DNA of 64,000 bases. It comes from an uncultured Bacteroides sp. Lineage in GTDB: Bacteria > Bacteroidota > Bacteroidia > Bacteroidales > Bacteroidaceae. Location: positions 62,001 to 126,000 of the forward strand of contig CABUKU010000006.1 of the NCBI GenBank assembly GCA_902492205.1, read 5' to 3'. Made by a program: the position numbers and the translations under genes. The notes under the pieces were generated by a model. It was not told where the DNA came from and ran no database searches. It saw nothing but the letters and a program-made list of their open reading frames with translations. Below are positions 18,044 to 26,955 of the stretch, piece after piece (within the stretch, counting starts at the first letter, position 1; each line of letters starts with the position of its first letter).

Positions 18044-19120
18044 ATGTTTGACTTTAGTATAGTTACAAGTTGGATACACGAAATACTCACTTCCGTGATG
18101 CCGAATGGATTGGCAGTATTCTTGGAATGTGTAGTTATCGGAGTATGTATCATGCTGGCTTACGCCGTCCTTGCTATCATTATGATATTCATGGAACGTA
18201 AAGTCTGTGCAGCATTCCAATGCCGCTTGGGGCCTGTCCGTGTAGGACCGTGGGGAACCATTCAGGTATTTGCCGATGTATTTAAGATGCTTATCAAGGA
18301 AATTATTACCATTCGCCACTCCGATAAGTTTCTTTACAACCTTGCCCCTTACATTGTAATTCTTGCTTCCATTATGGCATTCAGTTGCCTGCCTATTAAT
18401 AGAGGTATGGAAGTGCTCGATTTCAATGTAGGTGTATTCTTCCTCATGGCTGCCTCTTCTATCGGTGTGGTAGGTATCTTGCTGGCAGGATGGAGTAGTA
18501 ATAACAAGTATTCATTAATCGGTGCCATGCGAAGCGGTGCACAGATGATTAGTTACGAACTTTCCATCGGACTAAGCATTCTTACCATCGTAGTATTGAC
18601 CGATACCATGCAGTTCTCACAAATCGTAGAAAGACAAGCCGACGGTTGGTTCATTTTCAAAGGTCATATACCGGCAGTTATTGCTTTCATCATTTACCTC
18701 ATAGCAGGCAATGCGGAAGTAAACCGTGGTCCGTTCGACCTTCCCGAAGCCGAATCCGAATTGACAGCCGGTTATCACACCGAGTATTCGGGTATGCACT
18801 TCGGATTATTCTATGTAGCCGAATTCGTTAACCTGTTCATCATTGCTGCCGTAGCCGCCACTATCTTCTTAGGTGGCTGGATGCCTTTGCATATCCCCGG
18901 CTTAGACGGTTTCAATCAAGTAATGGATTATATTCCCGGCTTCGTTTGGTTCTTTGGCAAGTCATTCTTTGTAGTGTTCCTGCTTATGTGGATCAAATGG
19001 ACTTTCCCACGTTTACGTATCGACCAGATTCTTACGTTGGAATGGAAATACCTCGTTCCGATAGGCTTGCTGAACCTGTTATTAATGGTAATCATTGTCG
19101 TATTCGGCTGGCATTTTTAA
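18044..19120 (+). CDS. nuoH: Complex I subunit NuoH
   Basis: Membrane subunit at the junction with the peripheral arm, forming part of the quinone chamber. 358 residues, about eight helices. Conserved loops: FMERKVCAAFQCRLGPVRVG after helix 1, EAESELTAGYHTEYSG with its acidic cluster, and the final WTFPRLRIDQILTLEWKYL. Preceded by the 73-bp hairpin-containing gap and followed by nuoI after 15 bp. Confidence 0.95.
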   Translation: MFDFSIVTSWIHEILTSVMPNGLAVFLECVVIGVCIMLAYAVLAIIMIFMERKVCAAFQCRLGPVRVGPWGTIQVFADVFKMLIKEIITIRHSDKFLYNLAPYIVILASIMAFSCLPINRGMEVLDFNVGVFFLMAASSIGVVGILLAGWSSNNKYSLIGAMRSGAQMISYELSIGLSILTIVVLTDTMQFSQIVERQADGWFIFKGHIPAVIAFIIYLIAGNAEVNRGPFDLPEAESELTAGYHTEYSGMHFGLFYVAEFVNLFIIAAVAATIFLGGWMPLHIPGLDGFNQVMDYIPGFVWFFGKSFFVVFLLMWIKWTFPRLRIDQILTLEWKYLVPIGLLNLLLMVIIVVFGWHF

Positions 19121-19135
19121 TTGGAGGATTGAAAT

Positions 19136-19606
19136 ATGAAAGATAAACAATATACATATTTAGGAGGACTGGTTCACGGGGTAAGTACACTGCTTACAGG
19201 AATGAAGGTGACCATCACCGAGTTCTTCACCAAGAAAGTGACCGAGCAATATCCCGAAAACCGGGCGACATTACAGATGTTCGACCGTTTTCGCGGAGAA
19301 TTGACTATGCCTCACAATGCAAACAACGAACATCACTGCGTTGCATGCGGATTGTGCCAAATGGCTTGCCCCAATGACACCATCAAGATAACCGGTGAAA
19401 TGCAGGAAGGTGAAGACGGTAAAAAGAAGAAAGTATTGATAACCTATCAATATGATCTCGGCAGTTGCATGTTTTGTCAGCTTTGTGTCAACGCCTGTCC
19501 GCATGATGCAATCAAGTTCGACACAGAGTTTGAGAATGCTGTTTATGATCGCAGCAAGTTAGTAATGAAGCTGAACCACGAAGGTTCAACACTCGAAAAG
19601 AAATAA
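19136..19606 (+). CDS. nuoI: Complex I subunit NuoI (two 4Fe-4S clusters)
   Basis: Ferredoxin-like subunit carrying clusters N6a and N6b. Two typical motifs, CVACGLCQMACP near residue 68 and CMFCQLCVNACP near 111, each followed by NDTIKI / HDAIKF. The 156-residue length is normal. With NuoE/F/G absent, it is a plausible entry point for electrons from a soluble donor. Confidence 0.95.
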   Translation: MKDKQYTYLGGLVHGVSTLLTGMKVTITEFFTKKVTEQYPENRATLQMFDRFRGELTMPHNANNEHHCVACGLCQMACPNDTIKITGEMQEGEDGKKKKVLITYQYDLGSCMFCQLCVNACPHDAIKFDTEFENAVYDRSKLVMKLNHEGSTLEKK

Positions 19607-19615
19607 CAGACTATT

Positions 19616-20125
19616 ATGGAAATAACGCTTAATTTAATCGTATTCATCATTTTGGGGCTGTTCATTACCGTTTGTTCGGTGTTGACGGTCACCACTTCGA
19701 GAATCCTGCGTTCGGCTACTTACCTGTTGTTCGTCCTCTTCGGCACGGCAGGTATCTACTTCCAACTCAACTATGCTTTCTTAGGAGCTGTTCAGTTGCT
19801 TGTTTATGCAGGTGGTATCACGGTGTTGTATGTGTTCTCAATCCTGCTGACATCATCACAGGGTGACAAAGCACAGAAACTGAAAAACAGCAAGATGTTT
19901 GCCGGACTGGTTGCAACCATTGCCGGACTTGCTATTTGCTTGTTCGTGACATTGAAGAACCAATTCCTCCCCTCGCACTTCGAGCATGGAGAACTGGATG
20001 TACAGGTTATCGGACATGCGCTCATGGGAAGTGAAAAATATCAATATATATTGCCTTTCGAAGTAATCAGTATTCTGTTGCTTGCTTGCATTGTGGGAGG
20101 TATAATGATTGCACGTAAAAGATAA
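19616..20125 (+). CDS. nuoJ: Complex I subunit NuoJ
   Basis: Membrane subunit of 169 residues with about five helices. The helix-3 region LGAVQLLVYAGGITVLYVF is the family's most conserved segment and contains the pi-bulge glycines linked to proton pumping. Ends VGGIMIARKR. 9 bp after nuoI and 6 bp before nuoK. Confidence 0.94.
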   Translation: MEITLNLIVFIILGLFITVCSVLTVTTSRILRSATYLLFVLFGTAGIYFQLNYAFLGAVQLLVYAGGITVLYVFSILLTSSQGDKAQKLKNSKMFAGLVATIAGLAICLFVTLKNQFLPSHFEHGELDVQVIGHALMGSEKYQYILPFEVISILLLACIVGGIMIARKR

Positions 20126-20131
20126 CGCATT

Positions 20132-20440
20132 ATGGTACACATGGAATACTATTTGGTGGTGAGCACCATCATGATGTTTGCCGGAATATATGGCTTCTTC
20201 ACACGCCGCAATTTGTTGGCGATGCTCATTTCCGTGGAATTGATGCTGAACTCGGTAGACATAAACTTTGCCGTGTTCAACCGCTTCTTATTCCCCGAAG
20301 AACTGGAAGGTTTCTTCTTCGCCTTGTTTGCCATCGGTATCTCGGCAGCAGAAACAGCCGTGGCAATCGCCATTATCATTAACATCTATCGTAACATACG
20401 AAACATCCAGGTAAAGAACATGGATGAGATGAAACACTAA
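20132..20440 (+). CDS. nuoK: Complex I subunit NuoK
   Basis: Membrane subunit of 102 residues with three helices. The conserved Glu in helix 2 is in LISVELMLNSVDINF and that of helix 3 in ISAAETAVAIAI, both needed in the central proton axis. The first Met (20132) or the second (20141) could be the start. The C-terminus is charged and cytoplasmic. Confidence 0.94.
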   Translation: MVHMEYYLVVSTIMMFAGIYGFFTRRNLLAMLISVELMLNSVDINFAVFNRFLFPEELEGFFFALFAIGISAAETAVAIAIIINIYRNIRNIQVKNMDEMKH

Positions 20441-20450
20441 ACATTAATAT

Positions 20451-22343
20451 ATGAATATGGAATATACAATACTGATACTGATTCTTCCTTTCCTCAGCTT
20501 CCTTGTACTGGGATTAGCAGGAATGAAGATGAAGAACTCCGTAGCGGGAGCTATCGGAACAACAGTGCTGGCGACAGTAGCCATACTTTCCTATGTCACT
20601 GCCATTGCCTATTTTACAGGCGGACGCGGTGCAGACGGAGCATATCCCACACTGATACCTTACAACATGACATGGTTGCCAATGACCGAAACACTTCATA
20701 TAGATTTAGGTATCCTTCTCGATCCTATCTCTATCATGATGTTGGTTGTTATTTCTACTGTGTCACTCATGGTACATATTTACAGCTTCGGCTATATGAA
20801 AGGTGAGAAAGGCTTCCAACGCTATTATGCTTTTTTGAGCCTCTTCACTTTCTCTATGCTGGGATTGGTTGTGGCAACCAATATCTTCCAGATGTATTTG
20901 TTCTGGGAACTAGTAGGTGTGTCATCTTATTTGCTGATCGGTTTCTATTATACCAAACCGGAAGCCATTGCCGCTTCAAAGAAAGCATTTATCGTTACCC
21001 GTTTTGCCGACTTGGGATTCCTCATCGGTATCTTGTTTTACGGGTATTATGCCGAAACGTTCTCATTCACCCCACAGCTTCAGGCACTTGCGGCAGCCGG
21101 GGCAATGATACCTCTTGCTTTAGGATTGATGTTCATCGGTGGAGCCGGTAAGAGCGCCATGTTCCCCTTGCACATCTGGTTGCCCGATGCAATGGAAGGA
21201 CCTACACCGGTCAGCGCATTGATACACGCTGCAACAATGGTTGTTGCCGGAGTTTACCTCGTAGCAAGAATGTTTCCGCTTTACATCGGTTATGCACCCG
21301 AAGTACTTCACTGGATTGGTTACGTAGGAGCATTTACCGCATTCTTTGCAGCATCCATAGCTTGTGTACAGACGGATATTAAACGTGTGCTTGCATTCTC
21401 TACCATCTCACAAATCGGATTTATGATTGTGGCACTCGGTGTCTGCACCTCCATGAATCCCCACGAAGGCGGATTGGGTTACATGGCATCCATGTTCCAT
21501 TTGTTTACACACGCCATGTTCAAAGCATTGCTGTTCCTCGGTGCAGGATGTATCATCCATGCAGTTCACAGTAATGAAATGAGTGCTATGGGCGGACTTC
21601 GCAAATACATGCCTGTTACCCACATCACATTCCTTATTGCTTGTTTGGCTATCTCGGGTATCTATCCGTTCAGTGGTTTCTTCAGTAAAGATGAGATATT
21701 GACAGCTTGTTTCCAATTCAGCCCGGTAATGGGGTGGGTAATGACAATTATTGCCGGCATGACGGCATTCTATATGTTCCGTTTATACTACTGTATATTC
21801 TGGTCAAAGGAAAACAAAGAACTCCATGCGGCACATACACCCCATGAAGCACCGATAGCAATGACTATTCCATTGATATTCCTTGCGGCCGTGACTTGTG
21901 TGGCAGGATTTATTCCTTTCGGAGATTTCGTCAGCAGCAACGGTGAAGCATATACCATTCATCTGGATATGCAAGTGGCATTGACAAGCATCTGCATTGC
22001 AGTGATTGCCATCGCTATTGCAACTCTCATGTATGCACGTGCAAAGCAACCTATTGCCGACAAACTGGCACATACGTTTAAAGGCTTGCACACTGCCGCC
22101 TATCACCGCTTCTATATTGATGAAGTGTATCAGTTCGTTACACACAAGATTATCTTTGCCTGTATCTCTGCCCCCATTGCTTGGTTCGACCGCCATGTTA
22201 TCGACGGATTCATGAACTTCCTTGCATGGAGCACACAAGCTACAAGCGACGAGATACGCGGTTTGCAGAGCGGACAAGTTCAGCAATATGCATGGGTATT
22301 CCTTGTCGGTGCATTAGCCATTGTTTTATTACTACTAATCTAA
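20451..22343 (+). CDS. nuoL: Complex I antiporter-like subunit NuoL
   Basis: Distal proton-pumping subunit, 630 residues, with the 14-helix antiporter fold plus a C-terminal extension (the lateral helix). Key motifs: LFWELVGVSSYLLIGFYY (conserved Glu), the broken-helix region FIGGAGKSAMFPLHIWLPDA (conserved Lys), and PTPVSALIHAATMVVAGVYL. Methionines at 20451 and 20457 are both possible starts. Confidence 0.95.
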   Translation: MNMEYTILILILPFLSFLVLGLAGMKMKNSVAGAIGTTVLATVAILSYVTAIAYFTGGRGADGAYPTLIPYNMTWLPMTETLHIDLGILLDPISIMMLVVISTVSLMVHIYSFGYMKGEKGFQRYYAFLSLFTFSMLGLVVATNIFQMYLFWELVGVSSYLLIGFYYTKPEAIAASKKAFIVTRFADLGFLIGILFYGYYAETFSFTPQLQALAAAGAMIPLALGLMFIGGAGKSAMFPLHIWLPDAMEGPTPVSALIHAATMVVAGVYLVARMFPLYIGYAPEVLHWIGYVGAFTAFFAASIACVQTDIKRVLAFSTISQIGFMIVALGVCTSMNPHEGGLGYMASMFHLFTHAMFKALLFLGAGCIIHAVHSNEMSAMGGLRKYMPVTHITFLIACLAISGIYPFSGFFSKDEILTACFQFSPVMGWVMTIIAGMTAFYMFRLYYCIFWSKENKELHAAHTPHEAPIAMTIPLIFLAAVTCVAGFIPFGDFVSSNGEAYTIHLDMQVALTSICIAVIAIAIATLMYARAKQPIADKLAHTFKGLHTAAYHRFYIDEVYQFVTHKIIFACISAPIAWFDRHVIDGFMNFLAWSTQATSDEIRGLQSGQVQQYAWVFLVGALAIVLLLLI

Positions 22344-22356
22344 ACACAGAATAGAT

Positions 22357-23838
22357 ATGAATTTCTTATCATTATTCGTATTAGTCCCCGCCTTGATGAT
22401 GTTAGGTCTCTGGTTAAGCCGCAACATTAAACAAATACGCGGGGTGATGGTAGCCGGAGCCTCCATACTGCTTCTCATGGCGGTATATCTGGTCTTTGCC
22501 TACCTCGGTGAACGCAGTGCGGGAAATACTGCCGAAATGCTTTTCACCGACAGTTACGTGTGGTATGCTCCACTCAACATACATTATGCCATCGGTGTGG
22601 ACGGTATCTCGGTTGCCATGCTTCTGCTATCGGCTATCATCGTATTTACAGGAACATTTGCTTCGTGGAAGCTGCAACCGCTAACCAAAGAATATTTCCT
22701 TTGGTTCTGCCTGCTTTCTCTCGGAGTATTCGGTTTCTTCATCACTGTGGACTTGTTTACCATGTTCATGTTCTACGAAATCGCCCTTATCCCCATGTAT
22801 CTTCTTATCGGTGTATGGGGAAGCGGAAAGAAAGAATATGCAGCGATGAAACTGACATTGATGTTGATGGGCGGTTCCGCCTTCCTACTTATAGGTATCT
22901 TAGGAATTTATTTCGGTGCGGGAGCTACTACCATGAATATACTTGAAATAGCCAAACTGCATATTCCTATTGAAATGCAACGCATCTTCTTCCCGCTTAC
23001 TTTCTTGGGATTCGGAGTGCTGGGTGCATTGTTCCCGTTCCACACATGGAGCCCGGACGGTCATGCCTCCGCTCCTACCGCTGTATCCATGCTTCATGCC
23101 GGAGTATTGATGAAGTTGGGAGGTTACGGATGTTTCCGTGTTGCCATGTACCTGATGCCGGAAGCAGCACAAGAGTTAAGCTGGATATTCATTATCCTCA
23201 CTACAATCAGTGTGGTTTACGGTGCTTTCAGTGCATGTGTGCAGACCGACTTAAAATACATCAACGCTTATTCTTCCGTTTCCCACTGCGGATTGGTACT
23301 TTTCGCCATTCTGATGATGAACAACGTGGCAAGTACGGGAGCTATCCTCCAGATGTTGAGCCACGGATTGATGACAGCCTTGTTCTTTGCGCTTATCGGT
23401 ATGATATACGGACGTACCCACACTCGTGACGTGCGTGAGCTTGGCGGCTTAATGAAGATTATGCCTTTCCTTGCCACAGGATATGTTATTGCCGGTCTTG
23501 CCAACCTCGGATTACCGGGATTAAGCGGATTCGTTGCCGAAATGACTATCTTCAACGGAGCATTCATGGATAACGATACTTTCCACCGCACAGTGACTAT
23601 CATCGCTTGCACATCTATCGTTATTACGGCAGTGTATATTCTCCGCGTAGTGGGAAAGATACTTTACGGAACTTGCACAAACAAGCACCATTTGCAACTG
23701 ACGGATGCTACTTGGGATGAACGCGTTGCAGTTGTTTGTCTGATTATTGCCGTTGCCGGATTGGGTATGGCTCCGTGGTGGATTAGCAACATGATTCATG
23801 AGAGTGTAATACCGGTTGTCTCACACTTAATCAACTAA
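22357..23838 (+). CDS. nuoM: Complex I antiporter-like subunit NuoM
   Basis: Second antiporter-like proton-pumping subunit, 493 residues. Conserved Glu in FMFYEIALIPMYLLIG, the broken-helix segment ALFPFHTWSPDGHASAPTAV, and SHGLMTALFFALIGMIY. 13 bp after nuoL and 5 bp before nuoN. Confidence 0.95.
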   Translation: MNFLSLFVLVPALMMLGLWLSRNIKQIRGVMVAGASILLLMAVYLVFAYLGERSAGNTAEMLFTDSYVWYAPLNIHYAIGVDGISVAMLLLSAIIVFTGTFASWKLQPLTKEYFLWFCLLSLGVFGFFITVDLFTMFMFYEIALIPMYLLIGVWGSGKKEYAAMKLTLMLMGGSAFLLIGILGIYFGAGATTMNILEIAKLHIPIEMQRIFFPLTFLGFGVLGALFPFHTWSPDGHASAPTAVSMLHAGVLMKLGGYGCFRVAMYLMPEAAQELSWIFIILTTISVVYGAFSACVQTDLKYINAYSSVSHCGLVLFAILMMNNVASTGAILQMLSHGLMTALFFALIGMIYGRTHTRDVRELGGLMKIMPFLATGYVIAGLANLGLPGLSGFVAEMTIFNGAFMDNDTFHRTVTIIACTSIVITAVYILRVVGKILYGTCTNKHHLQLTDATWDERVAVVCLIIAVAGLGMAPWWISNMIHESVIPVVSHLIN

Positions 23839-23843
23839 ACAAG

Positions 23844-25265
23844 ATGGATTACAGTCAATTTTTATATATGAAAGAAGAACTGTCATTGATAGTTATTCTT
23901 CTGATAGTATTCCTTTTCGACCTCTTTGCAAGCGAAAAGGCACGTAAATATTTCCAACCGCTTGCCTGTGTGCTGATGGGAGTGCAAATACTCATCAACA
24001 TCATACCGGGACAACCTGCCGAAGCATTCGGCGGCATGTACCAATATACTCCGATGATGACTATCGTGAAAAGCATCCTCAGTATAGGCACACTTATTGT
24101 TTTCCTGCAAGCCAACGAATGGCTCAGACGTGATGATACCAAATTCAAGCAAGGTGAATTCTATATACTTACCTTGTCCACCCTTTTGGGAATGTTCTTC
24201 ATGATCAGTTCGGGCAACTTCCTTTTGTTCTTCATCGGACTGGAGCTTGCATCCGTACCGATGGCATGTCTTGTAGCCTTTGACAAATATCGTCACAACT
24301 CTGCCGAGGCAGGTGCAAAGTACATTCTTTCCGCTTTGTTCTCATCGGGCTTGATGCTTTACGGTATCTCATTGATTTACGGAACGGCAGGTACGCTTTA
24401 CTTCAACGATGTAGTTGACGGAGTTACGGGCAGCCCGATTCAAATCATGGCATTCGTGTTCTTCTTCTCAGGCATGGGATTCAAGATTTCACTCGTTCCG
24501 TTCCACCTCTGGACAGCCGACGTGTATCAGGGAGCACCAACCACGGTTACTTCCTACCTGTCCGTTATCTCCAAAGGTTCTGCGGTATTTGTGCTTATGA
24601 CTATCCTTATTAAAGTATTCGCTCCAATCGTTGCCCAATGGCAGGAGATGCTTTTCTGGATCATCATTGCATCCATCACCATTGCCAACCTGTTTGCCAT
24701 CCGCCAGCAAAACCTGAAACGTTTCCTTGCATTCTCCAGCATCTCGCAAGCAGGTTACATTATGCTTGCCGTTATCAGTGCAAGTGCAGAGGGTATGTCT
24801 TCATTGGTTTATTATGTATTGGTTTACATGGTTGCCAATCTTGCAGCTTTCGGAGTGATCTCCGTCATCGAACAGAAAAGCGGGAAAGTGGAAATGGACG
24901 ATTATAACGGACTATATAAAACCAATCCGAAACTGAGCCTCATCATGACTCTGGCTCTGTTCTCGCTGGCAGGTATTCCTCCGTTTGCAGGATTCTTCTC
25001 CAAGTTCTTTGTATTCATGTCTGCTTTCGGTGCAGGCTTCCACCTGTTGGTTTTCATTGCTTTGGTAAACACGGTTATCTCCCTGTTCTACTATCTGTTG
25101 GTAATAAAAGCCATGTATATCAAACCCAACGATACCCCAATAGCAACATTCAAAAGCGATGCTTACACCAAAATAAGTCTTGCCCTGTGTATTGCCGGAG
25201 TATTGGCACTTGGAATAATCAGTGCAGTATATGACAGCATAAACTTCTTCAGTTTCGGCATGTAA
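23844..25265 (+). CDS. nuoN: Complex I antiporter-like subunit NuoN
   Basis: Third antiporter-like subunit, 473 residues, last gene of the nuo run. Visible: LLFFIGLELASVPMACLV (conserved Glu), FKISLVPFHLWTADVYQGAP (conserved Lys region) and KRFLAFSSISQAGYIML. A strong hairpin 28 bp after its stop ends the operon. Confidence 0.95.
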   Translation: MDYSQFLYMKEELSLIVILLIVFLFDLFASEKARKYFQPLACVLMGVQILINIIPGQPAEAFGGMYQYTPMMTIVKSILSIGTLIVFLQANEWLRRDDTKFKQGEFYILTLSTLLGMFFMISSGNFLLFFIGLELASVPMACLVAFDKYRHNSAEAGAKYILSALFSSGLMLYGISLIYGTAGTLYFNDVVDGVTGSPIQIMAFVFFFSGMGFKISLVPFHLWTADVYQGAPTTVTSYLSVISKGSAVFVLMTILIKVFAPIVAQWQEMLFWIIIASITIANLFAIRQQNLKRFLAFSSISQAGYIMLAVISASAEGMSSLVYYVLVYMVANLAAFGVISVIEQKSGKVEMDDYNGLYKTNPKLSLIMTLALFSLAGIPPFAGFFSKFFVFMSAFGAGFHLLVFIALVNTVISLFYYLLVIKAMYIKPNDTPIATFKSDAYTKISLALCIAGVLALGIISAVYDSINFFSFGM

Positions 25266-25285
25266 AGTATATTACTAAGTGCCTC

Positions 25286-25358
25286 AAAAACAGCCTTCAC
25301 CAGCTTTCTATCTATAACAAATAATTTTGAGATAGATGAAAGTGGTAAAGGCTGTTTT
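25286..25358 (+). terminator. nuo operon terminator; GCCTTCACC hairpin family, copy 1
   Basis: Long imperfect stem: AAAAACAGCCTTCACC and CTTTC pair with GAAAGTGGTAAAGGCTGTTTTTT, ending in a T tract. The 60-nt core (25293-25352) has the same size and arm sequence as the hairpins at 41138 and 44504, but a different loop. The rest of 25359-25516 is AT-rich, with only a weak -7-like TTTCTTTG at 25462. Confidence 0.7.
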
Positions 25359-25516
25359 TTATGATTCATACATAGGATTTAAGCTCCTTGTTAAATGTAA
25401 CTAATGATATAACATTTTAATTTAGTTATTGTTGTAGCCTACAAATATCGAATACATAAGCTTTCTTTGCAATCCGATATTTATAAACGAAAGTATTATC
25501 TACTAAATTATATGTT

Positions 25517-26743
25517 ATGGCATCAGTTAAGTTAATGTTAAATACAAGCCGGATATTAAAAAACGGTACTTATCCACTTGTATTTCAAATAATTCACAAC
25601 AGGCGCAAAAAACTGTTTTATACAGGGTTCCATATAAAAAAAGAAGAACTTGACGAAGAAAATGCCACAGTTTCTACCAATAGGGGAATGAATGTGAAAA
25701 TCAATCGTGAAATACGCAGAATACGCAGGCAACTTAACGAACGCATTCAAGAACTGGAACTGTCGGATGATGACTACACAGTAGATGATATTTTATCGGC
25801 TGCACGTCACAAGTCTGTAAAAAGCTTCTATTTATTGCAATATATCGACAGCCAGATAGCATGGAAAAAAGAAAGTAGAAAAGAGGGTACAGGAGCAGCC
25901 TATCGCAGTACTAAATTGTCTCTCTCCCGGTTTCTTGGAGACCAAGATATACGAATGTCACAAATAACCTCACAATTCGTTATCCGTTACATGGACTTTT
26001 TAAAAAACGGGGGAGCAACAGACAATACGGTGAATTTCTATATGCGTAACTTCCGCACCTTCTATAATCTTGCCATGAAAGATGGCTTCATTCCACGTGT
26101 AAGTTATCCTTTTGATTGCATACACACTAAACCATGCAAAACGGTTAAGCGGGCTTTAAGTAGAAAAGAAATGTCCCGCCTGTTACATTTTCCCTTACCC
26201 GAGAAGTCATCAGCACGGTTTGCTCGGGATCTCTTCTTATTCAGTTTCTATACTCAAGGAATGTCTTTCGTAGATATTGTTTTCTTAAAATGGGAAAACG
26301 TGAATGGTGAAATAATCAGTTACACAAGGCATAAATCAAAGCAACTTATCAAAATAGGTATAACACCGCAAATACAAGAATTATTTGAGAGATACGGAAC
26401 TGATAAAAACACAATAGGAAATGATGGCTATATTTTTCCAATCATCAACACAAACCCACAGGAATTTGAGCAAAGATCCGAATACAACCAATACCGTTCG
26501 GCTCTCGGACATATTAACCGGAAACTAAAACAAATAGCCGATGAGTTAAAAATCAGTATTCCTTTGACTACTTATGTGGCACGCCACACATGGGCAACCC
26601 TTGCTCGCGAAAATGGGATTCCAGTTTCCACAATCAGTGCAGGATTGGGGCATACAACAGAAAGCATGACACAGGTATATCTCAAAGAACTTGACATTGA
26701 TTATCTTAAAAAAATAAATGAAAGAATGAATAACTTATTGTAA
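25517..26743 (+). CDS. Tyrosine recombinase, probable DNA invertase of the fimbrial switch
   Basis: 408-residue Bacteroidetes-type tyrosine recombinase: an N-terminal arm/core-binding SAM-like domain (residues about 110-210, FYMRNFRTFYNLAMKDG) and a catalytic domain (about 215-408). Visible active-site residues: Arg and His in YVARHTWATLA, His in GLGHTTESM, and nucleophile Tyr in TQVYLKEL. Where XerD has its first Arg, this protein reads SFYTQGMSFVD, with Ser; the same loss is known in IntDOT. It lies 66 bp before the left 19-bp inverted repeat and reads towards the fimbrial operon. No phage or conjugation genes or tRNA are near, so a local invertase is more likely than a mobile-element integrase. 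Confidence 0.85.
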   Translation: MASVKLMLNTSRILKNGTYPLVFQIIHNRRKKLFYTGFHIKKEELDEENATVSTNRGMNVKINREIRRIRRQLNERIQELELSDDDYTVDDILSAARHKSVKSFYLLQYIDSQIAWKKESRKEGTGAAYRSTKLSLSRFLGDQDIRMSQITSQFVIRYMDFLKNGGATDNTVNFYMRNFRTFYNLAMKDGFIPRVSYPFDCIHTKPCKTVKRALSRKEMSRLLHFPLPEKSSARFARDLFLFSFYTQGMSFVDIVFLKWENVNGEIISYTRHKSKQLIKIGITPQIQELFERYGTDKNTIGNDGYIFPIINTNPQEFEQRSEYNQYRSALGHINRKLKQIADELKISIPLTTYVARHTWATLARENGIPVSTISAGLGHTTESMTQVYLKELDIDYLKKINERMNNLL

Positions 26744-26809
26744 TTTATAGATAAAACAGAACATATTTTGTTTATTAAAATAATATCTATATATTTGTAA
26801 ATATTCATA

Positions 26810-26828
26810 TCTACTATGAATAGAGATA
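26810..26828 (+). repeat. Left 19-bp inverted repeat of putative invertible segment
   Basis: TCTACTATGAATAGAGATA, found again as a perfect reverse complement at 28052-28070. It lies between the recombinase stop and the AraC gene. A smaller dyad (ATTCAT...ATGAAT) overlaps it, which could be the core for strand exchange. Confidence 0.85.
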
Positions 26829-26868
26829 CATTGTTTATATTTATGTAATTTATATAAAATTCACGTTG

Positions 26869-26876
26869 CAAAGATA
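26869..26876 (-). promoter_or_regulatory. Outward promoter inside the invertible segment
   Basis: Minus strand TATCTTTG followed by CA, a perfect Bacteroides -7 box, 40 bp inside the left repeat. As read it fires leftwards through the repeat, against the recombinase gene. After inversion it would fire through the junction into the fimbrial operon. No -33 TTG sits at the usual distance, which would fit a promoter needing an activator. Confidence 0.55.
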
Positions 26877-26955
26877 TCGTGTTTTATTTACATAGCCGAT
26901 ATAAAAAAGTCCAATACTTTTCACTATTTGTACGAAAGGGCAAAAAACACCTTAT

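Noticed and set aside
21804..22286. Long antisense frame inside nuoL (160 codons)
   Set aside because: Cys/His-rich composition typical of shadow frames of membrane genes; nuoL is clearly the real gene.
25517..26743. Recombinase as integrase of a prophage or conjugative element
   Set aside because: No phage, relaxase or tra genes and no tRNA with duplicated end in the window; an inverted repeat beside a fimbrial operon explains it better.
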